A DNA stretch of 45,321 nt, taken from Nitrospirae bacterium GWF2_44_13. GTDB taxonomy: Bacteria; Nitrospirota; Thermodesulfovibrionia; Thermodesulfovibrionales; UBA1546. The translations under genes were made by a program, and so were the position numbers. The notes beneath the pieces are model-generated. The model searched no databases. It was given only the letters and a program-made list of their open reading frames with translations, and was not told the origin of the DNA. Of this stretch, positions 41,824 to 45,321 are shown one piece after another. Every line of letters begins with the position of its first letter. The stretch's first letter is position 1. The stretch lies in contig MHEE01000012.1 of assembly GCA_001805105.1 (NCBI GenBank), forward strand, positions 266,750-312,070. The letters are read 5' to 3'.

Positions 41824-42397
41824 TGCTAAAAAGATAATAAGACAGGAAATCCTTCTTAAAAGAGACTCCATTCCGGAAAACATCAGGAAAGAAAAGGATG
41901 CCGCCATAAGACAGAGCATAATCCGGCTCCCTGAATTCACAGATGCAAAAACAATACTTTTCTATGCCTCTTTCAGAAGCGAGGTTGATACGATAGAGAT
42001 GATTAAAATTTCACTCGGTCAGGGCAAAAGAGCCGTACTGCCGAAAGTTGATAAAAAAAATAAGATGTTAAAACTCTATGAAATAAAGGATATAAATGAA
42101 TTCGCAAAGGGCTACATAGGGATATTAGAACCGTCCGTATCAGAGGAAAGATTAACAGGGCTTGATGATATTGGCCTCGTCATCATTCCCGGCACAGCCT
42201 TTGATATTTCAGGAAACAGGCTCGGCTACGGCGCCGGATTTTATGACAGGCTTCTTGCCGGAATAAAAAATAAAATACCGGTAATCGCTCCTGCATACGA
42301 AGAACAGGTTGTGGAGAATATACCTTCAGAGCCGCACGATGTAAAAGTCACCAAGATTGTTACAGATAAAAGGGTAATCGAATGTGAAAGGAAGTAA
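41810..42397 (+). CDS. 5-formyltetrahydrofolate cyclo-ligase
   Basis: A 195-residue ATP-dependent enzyme converting 5-formyl-THF to 5,10-methenyl-THF. ATG 41810 is preferred over the upstream TTG at 41795 because it has GAAGG upstream. Conserved parts are the basic N-terminus KKIIRQEILLKRDSIP, FYASFRSEVDT and the ATP/substrate signature LGYGAGFYDRLL. It overlaps the CooC-like gene, suggesting one transcript. The two copies of the 178-nt element flank this gene pair. Confidence 0.95.
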   Translation: MTDSNAKKIIRQEILLKRDSIPENIRKEKDAAIRQSIIRLPEFTDAKTILFYASFRSEVDTIEMIKISLGQGKRAVLPKVDKKNKMLKLYEIKDINEFAKGYIGILEPSVSEERLTGLDDIGLVIIPGTAFDISGNRLGYGAGFYDRLLAGIKNKIPVIAPAYEEQVVENIPSEPHDVKVTKIVTDKRVIECERK

Positions 42398-42407
42398 ATG
42401 CTGTTCA

Positions 42408-42585
42408 AGAAGGCGGTATCCGTCTTTCGGCAATCTTAAACTACCTTTGTAAAAGTGCAGGTGTTATTGCAACATATCAGGTTATTTTACAATGTTATGC
42501 GGGGCTATACGCTCCACTTCATTGCGACTGCAGCCCCTATTCTGACAGACCCGTGAATCTTGCCTTAATCCAGACACCGCCTTCT
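42408..42585 (-). ncRNA. 178-nt structured element, copy 2, inverted relative to copy 1
   Basis: Read on the minus strand it aligns gap-free with copy 1; I count about 142 of 178 matches. The closing stem (42585-42571 with 42422-42408) is again 15 bp, but several of its pairs are changed on both sides relative to copy 1. Blocks 42575-42533 and 42452-42423 are the most conserved. It begins 2 bp after the lysA stop and ends 10 bp from the 5-formyl-THF cyclo-ligase stop. Confidence 0.6.
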
Positions 42586-42587
42586 AA

Positions 42588-43850
42588 TTACACGCCTTTG
42601 AGAAAAGCCGGCATCCGCACATTTCTCAATATATCTTTATAAGTTTCTCTTTCCCTTATTAAAAAATGCTCTCTTCCCTTTACCATTACTTCCGCAGGCC
42701 TTGGACGGCTGTTGTAATTTGAACTCATCGAAAAACCGTATGCGCCGGCGCCCATCACGGCAAGATATTCCCCCTGCTTTACCGCAGGCATTTCTCTTTC
42801 TTTGACAATAAAATCTCCTGACTCGCATATCGGGCCCACAACATCGGCAAATATTCCGCTCCTTCTCCTTTTTCCAACAGGCAGAACGCGGTGATAGGCG
42901 CCGTAAAGCGAAGGCCTGAGCAGGTCATTCATCCCTGCATCCACTATCACAAAATCCTTTTCAACGCCCTGCTTCAGATAAAGAGTCTTTGTAACGAGTA
43001 TTCCTGCATTGCCGGTTATAGACCTGCCGGGCTCCATTATCAACTTCATCTTTCTTCCCTTAAGCAAGGGCAAAAGATTTCTTGCAAGGTCTAAAGGCAC
43101 AGGCGGCTCTTCATCCTTATACGAGATGCCAAGCCCGCCGCCGATATCAAGGCATTTGATATTCACTCCCTGAACGGTGAGTTCGTCAACAAGAACCAGA
43201 ATCCTTCTGAGCGCATCAACAAACGGAGACACCTTTGTAATCTGAGAACCGATGTGCTTGTGTATGCCAATGACAGAAATATTTTTAAGCCTGCTTGCAG
43301 TTTTGTAATGTTCAACTGCATCGTCAATCGGTATGCCGAATTTATGCTGTCTGAGCCCTGTCGAGATATAAGGATGCGTCTCAGGGTCAATATCAGGATT
43401 AATCCTCAATCCTACAGGCGCCTTTATCTTCATCTCTCCGGCAATTTTGTTTATCGCTTTCAGCTCATCCTCAGACTCCACATTAAACATCAGTATCTTT
43501 GACTTTAATGCAAACCGTATCTCTTCATCGGTTTTCCCGACTCCTGCATATACAATCTTTTTCGGAGATATGCCCGCATTTAAAGCTGTGTATAACTCTC
43601 CGCCTGAAACAATATCAGCGCCGCCGCCGTTTTTTGCAAAAAGCCTCAATACAGCAGGATTTGAATTTGATTTAAGCGCAAAACAGATTATATGCGGATA
43701 ACCGTCAAATGCATTCTGATATGCCATGAAGTGTCTCAGGAGTGTTTTGTAGCTGTAAACATAAAGAGGGGTGCCGTATTTCTCTGCAAGCCTTCTTACA
43801 GGCACGTCCTCTGCAAACAGTTCATTCTTCTTATATTTAAAAAAATGCAT
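42588..43850 (-). CDS. lysA: Diaminopimelate decarboxylase
   Basis: A 420-residue PLP enzyme of the alanine racemase fold, catalysing the last step of lysine synthesis. PLP-lysine is in CFALKSNSNPAVLRLFAKNG; also visible are GIHKHIGSQI, DIGGGLGISYKDEEPP, EPGRSITGNAG and the C-terminal GPICESGDF and GAYGFSMSSNYNSRPRP substrate motifs. It is monocistronic in this window and divergent from the histidine kinase gene. Confidence 0.97.
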   Translation of the reverse strand: MHFFKYKKNELFAEDVPVRRLAEKYGTPLYVYSYKTLLRHFMAYQNAFDGYPHIICFALKSNSNPAVLRLFAKNGGGADIVSGGELYTALNAGISPKKIVYAGVGKTDEEIRFALKSKILMFNVESEDELKAINKIAGEMKIKAPVGLRINPDIDPETHPYISTGLRQHKFGIPIDDAVEHYKTASRLKNISVIGIHKHIGSQITKVSPFVDALRRILVLVDELTVQGVNIKCLDIGGGLGISYKDEEPPVPLDLARNLLPLLKGRKMKLIMEPGRSITGNAGILVTKTLYLKQGVEKDFVIVDAGMNDLLRPSLYGAYHRVLPVGKRRRSGIFADVVGPICESGDFIVKEREMPAVKQGEYLAVMGAGAYGFSMSSNYNSRPRPAEVMVKGREHFLIRERETYKDILRNVRMPAFLKGV

Positions 43851-43929
43851 TTTAAAACTATTCCTCTCTGAATTTTTATATATTTTTTAACACAGCCTGA
43901 GCGATAAAGTCAAAAAAGACGAATTGTGA

Positions 43930-43935
43930 TAAAAT
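43930..43935 (+). promoter_or_regulatory. Extended -10 box close to the histidine kinase start
   Basis: TGA-TAAAAT (hexamer 43930-43935) ends seven bases before ATG 43943, so the transcript would be leaderless or nearly so. A GGAA at 43936-43939 is too close to the ATG to be a normal ribosome site. Confidence 0.4.
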
Positions 43936-43942
43936 GGAATTC

Positions 43943-45321
43943 ATGAGCAGATCGAAAGCGATTTCAATCGGCATAGGATGTATAGCGCTTTACTTTATTA
44001 TTGAAACCTCCATAGATACCCTCATTTTTAAAGAGAATAACTTTATTAACCGGATATTGCATCCGGATCTAAAAGAACTCTGGCTGCACCTGTCAACAAT
44101 ACTTATCATCATATTCGCTGTTTTCGCCGTCTACGCTGCTGCCAGAAAAAAAGAATCAAAAGAGATGTTCAGGGCTTTTTTTGAAGGAGCGACAGACGGC
44201 ATACTTCTGGCTGACCGAGAAAATAAAATGTTCATAATGGGCAATAAGAAAATTGCTCAAATGCTCGGATATACTCTGGACGAAATTACAGGCATGGGCA
44301 TTATGGACATACATCCCACCGCAGATCTGCCGTTTGTAATCGAGCAATTTGAAAGACAGGCGAGGGGTGAGATTACTGTCGCTGTTGATATTCCCGTAAT
44401 GAGAAAGGACGGCAGCGTCTTTTATGCCGTTATCAGCGCAACCCCGGTATCGCTACACGGAAGAAATTGCCTGATGGGTATTTTCAGGGATGTGACCGAG
44501 CGAAAGAAGGCCGAGGAGATGCTTAAACAGGCTCTCTCCTTACAAATCGCTGTAGTCGAATCGACTACAGATGGGATCCTCGTTGTTGACAAACATGGGA
44601 AGATTGCAAGCTTCAACAAAAAATTTCTTGAGCTCTGGCGCATCCCCGATTCAGTTATCGCCTCACGTGACGACAAGCAGTCTCTTAATTTTATCCTGCC
44701 GCAGTTAAAAAACCCTTCAGGCTTCATTTCAAAGGTAGAGGAGCTTTATTCACAGCCCGAGGCAGAAAGCTTTGATACGCTTGAATTCAGGGACGGAAGA
44801 ACCTTTGAGAGATATTCCAGGCCCCAGAAGATAGATGGAAACACTATTGGTAGAGTATGGAGTTTCAGAGACGTCACCGACCGGAAACAGACGGAAGAAG
44901 AACTCTTCCAGACTACTCAAGACTGGCAAGATACCTTCAATTCAATTACCGACATGGTTACAGTCCATGATAAGGACTTTAATATCATACATGCAAATAA
45001 AGCAGCGGAGAAAATACTCGGCCTGCCCTTGATAAAAGACCTTACCGAGAGAAAATGTTTCAGATTCTACCACGGGACAGAACTGCCTCCCGAAAGATGC
45101 CCGAGCTGTTCCTGCCTTAAGACCGGAGAGCCCGCAACTTTTGAAATATTTGAACCTCACCTAAATATGCATATTGAGATAAGAGCCATCCCCAGATTTG
45201 ACAGCAGCCATAACATAATTGGATTAATCCATGTTGTCAGAGACATCACAGAACACCGCAAACTTGAAGCCCAGTTGCAGCAATCCCAAAAGATGGAAGC
45301 CGTAGGAACCTTGACAGGAGG
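43943..45321 (+). CDS. Multi-PAS sensor histidine kinase, 3' end beyond window
   Basis: The first 459 residues are present. Two membrane helices (about 7-24 and 49-66) enclose a short periplasmic loop. Three PAS domains follow (about 73-190, 197-315, 320-440), each closed by an FRDVTER/RDITEH-type C-terminal motif. The third PAS contains a cysteine group (CFRFYHG...CPSCSC) like redox or metal-responsive PAS domains. The frame leaves the window at KMEAVGTLTG, immediately before the expected phospho-accepting His of the H-box. Signal and response regulator are unknown. Confidence 0.9.
   Translation, partial: MSRSKAISIGIGCIALYFIIETSIDTLIFKENNFINRILHPDLKELWLHLSTILIIIFAVFAVYAAARKKESKEMFRAFFEGATDGILLADRENKMFIMGNKKIAQMLGYTLDEITGMGIMDIHPTADLPFVIEQFERQARGEITVAVDIPVMRKDGSVFYAVISATPVSLHGRNCLMGIFRDVTERKKAEEMLKQALSLQIAVVESTTDGILVVDKHGKIASFNKKFLELWRIPDSVIASRDDKQSLNFILPQLKNPSGFISKVEELYSQPEAESFDTLEFRDGRTFERYSRPQKIDGNTIGRVWSFRDVTDRKQTEEELFQTTQDWQDTFNSITDMVTVHDKDFNIIHANKAAEKILGLPLIKDLTERKCFRFYHGTELPPERCPSCSCLKTGEPATFEIFEPHLNMHIEIRAIPRFDSSHNIIGLIHVVRDITEHRKLEAQLQQSQKMEAVGTLTG

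Noticed and set aside
40794-42585. 6S RNA, suggested by adjacency to 5-formyl-THF cyclo-ligase as in proteobacteria
   Set aside because: Length fits, but I could not find the 6S central-bubble sequence blocks. The position relative to the gene also differs, so I do not name it 6S.

Overview
The window reads as a chromosome segment from an uncultured diderm anaerobe, most plausibly a member of the Nitrospirota (Thermodesulfovibrionia-like). That placement is inference. It rests on gene content and order (pepP-efp-accB-accC-pilZ-rpmE-DUF1385-prfA, lptF/lptG, LolA, a CooC-like ATPase, an AprA-like flavoprotein), frequent TTG starts and moderate G+C. No rRNA or tRNA is present to confirm it. Coding density is high and most genes lie on the minus strand in long, tightly spaced or overlapping operons.

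Layout. (1) 1-7200 is an accessory block on the minus strand: a tripartite tricarboxylate transporter (tctC-tctB-tctA), an orphan PhnD-type binding protein, a DASS/SLC13 permease and an AprA-like flavoprotein cut by the left edge. It looks like an uptake-and-reduction module for an unknown anion. (2) 7200-14300 is housekeeping: prfA, a DUF1385 membrane protein, rpmE, PilZ, accC, accB, efp, a Xaa-Pro peptidase, aroQ and a DUF296 protein. (3) 14400-19231 holds a YkgJ-type cysteine cluster protein, lptF/lptG, folE and folD. (4) 19235-20500 is a small graveyard and toxin-antitoxin island: 3' relics of vapC and vapB, a 5' relic of a Cas3 HD nuclease, and an intact RelE/Phd-type pair. (5) 20500-35700 carries a Cys-less CMD protein, TPR protein, lolA, ftsK, uppP, a c-type cytochrome, RNase J, RtcB, a PIN/Phd toxin-antitoxin pair, archease, rsmA, a TonB-type protein, a geranylgeranyl-reductase-like flavoprotein, a JAMM protease-like protein, UspA, galT and coaX. 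(6) 35844-45321 carries larC, argF, argD, an HD-GYP protein, a CooC-like ATPase, 5-formyl-THF cyclo-ligase, lysA and the start of a PAS histidine kinase.

Two non-protein signals stand out. A 178-nt element occurs twice in inverted orientation around the CooC-like/5-formyl-THF cyclo-ligase pair. The two copies align without gaps at about 80% identity, and their 15-bp closing stems differ by compensatory changes, so it is a candidate structured RNA or palindromic mobile element. The window is also peppered with short elements built from degenerate 7-bp units. Several are arranged as inverted arms, and they lie between genes and inside coding regions (lolA signal peptide, larC, archease). All identifications come from reading the sequence and recalled family knowledge; no search was run.
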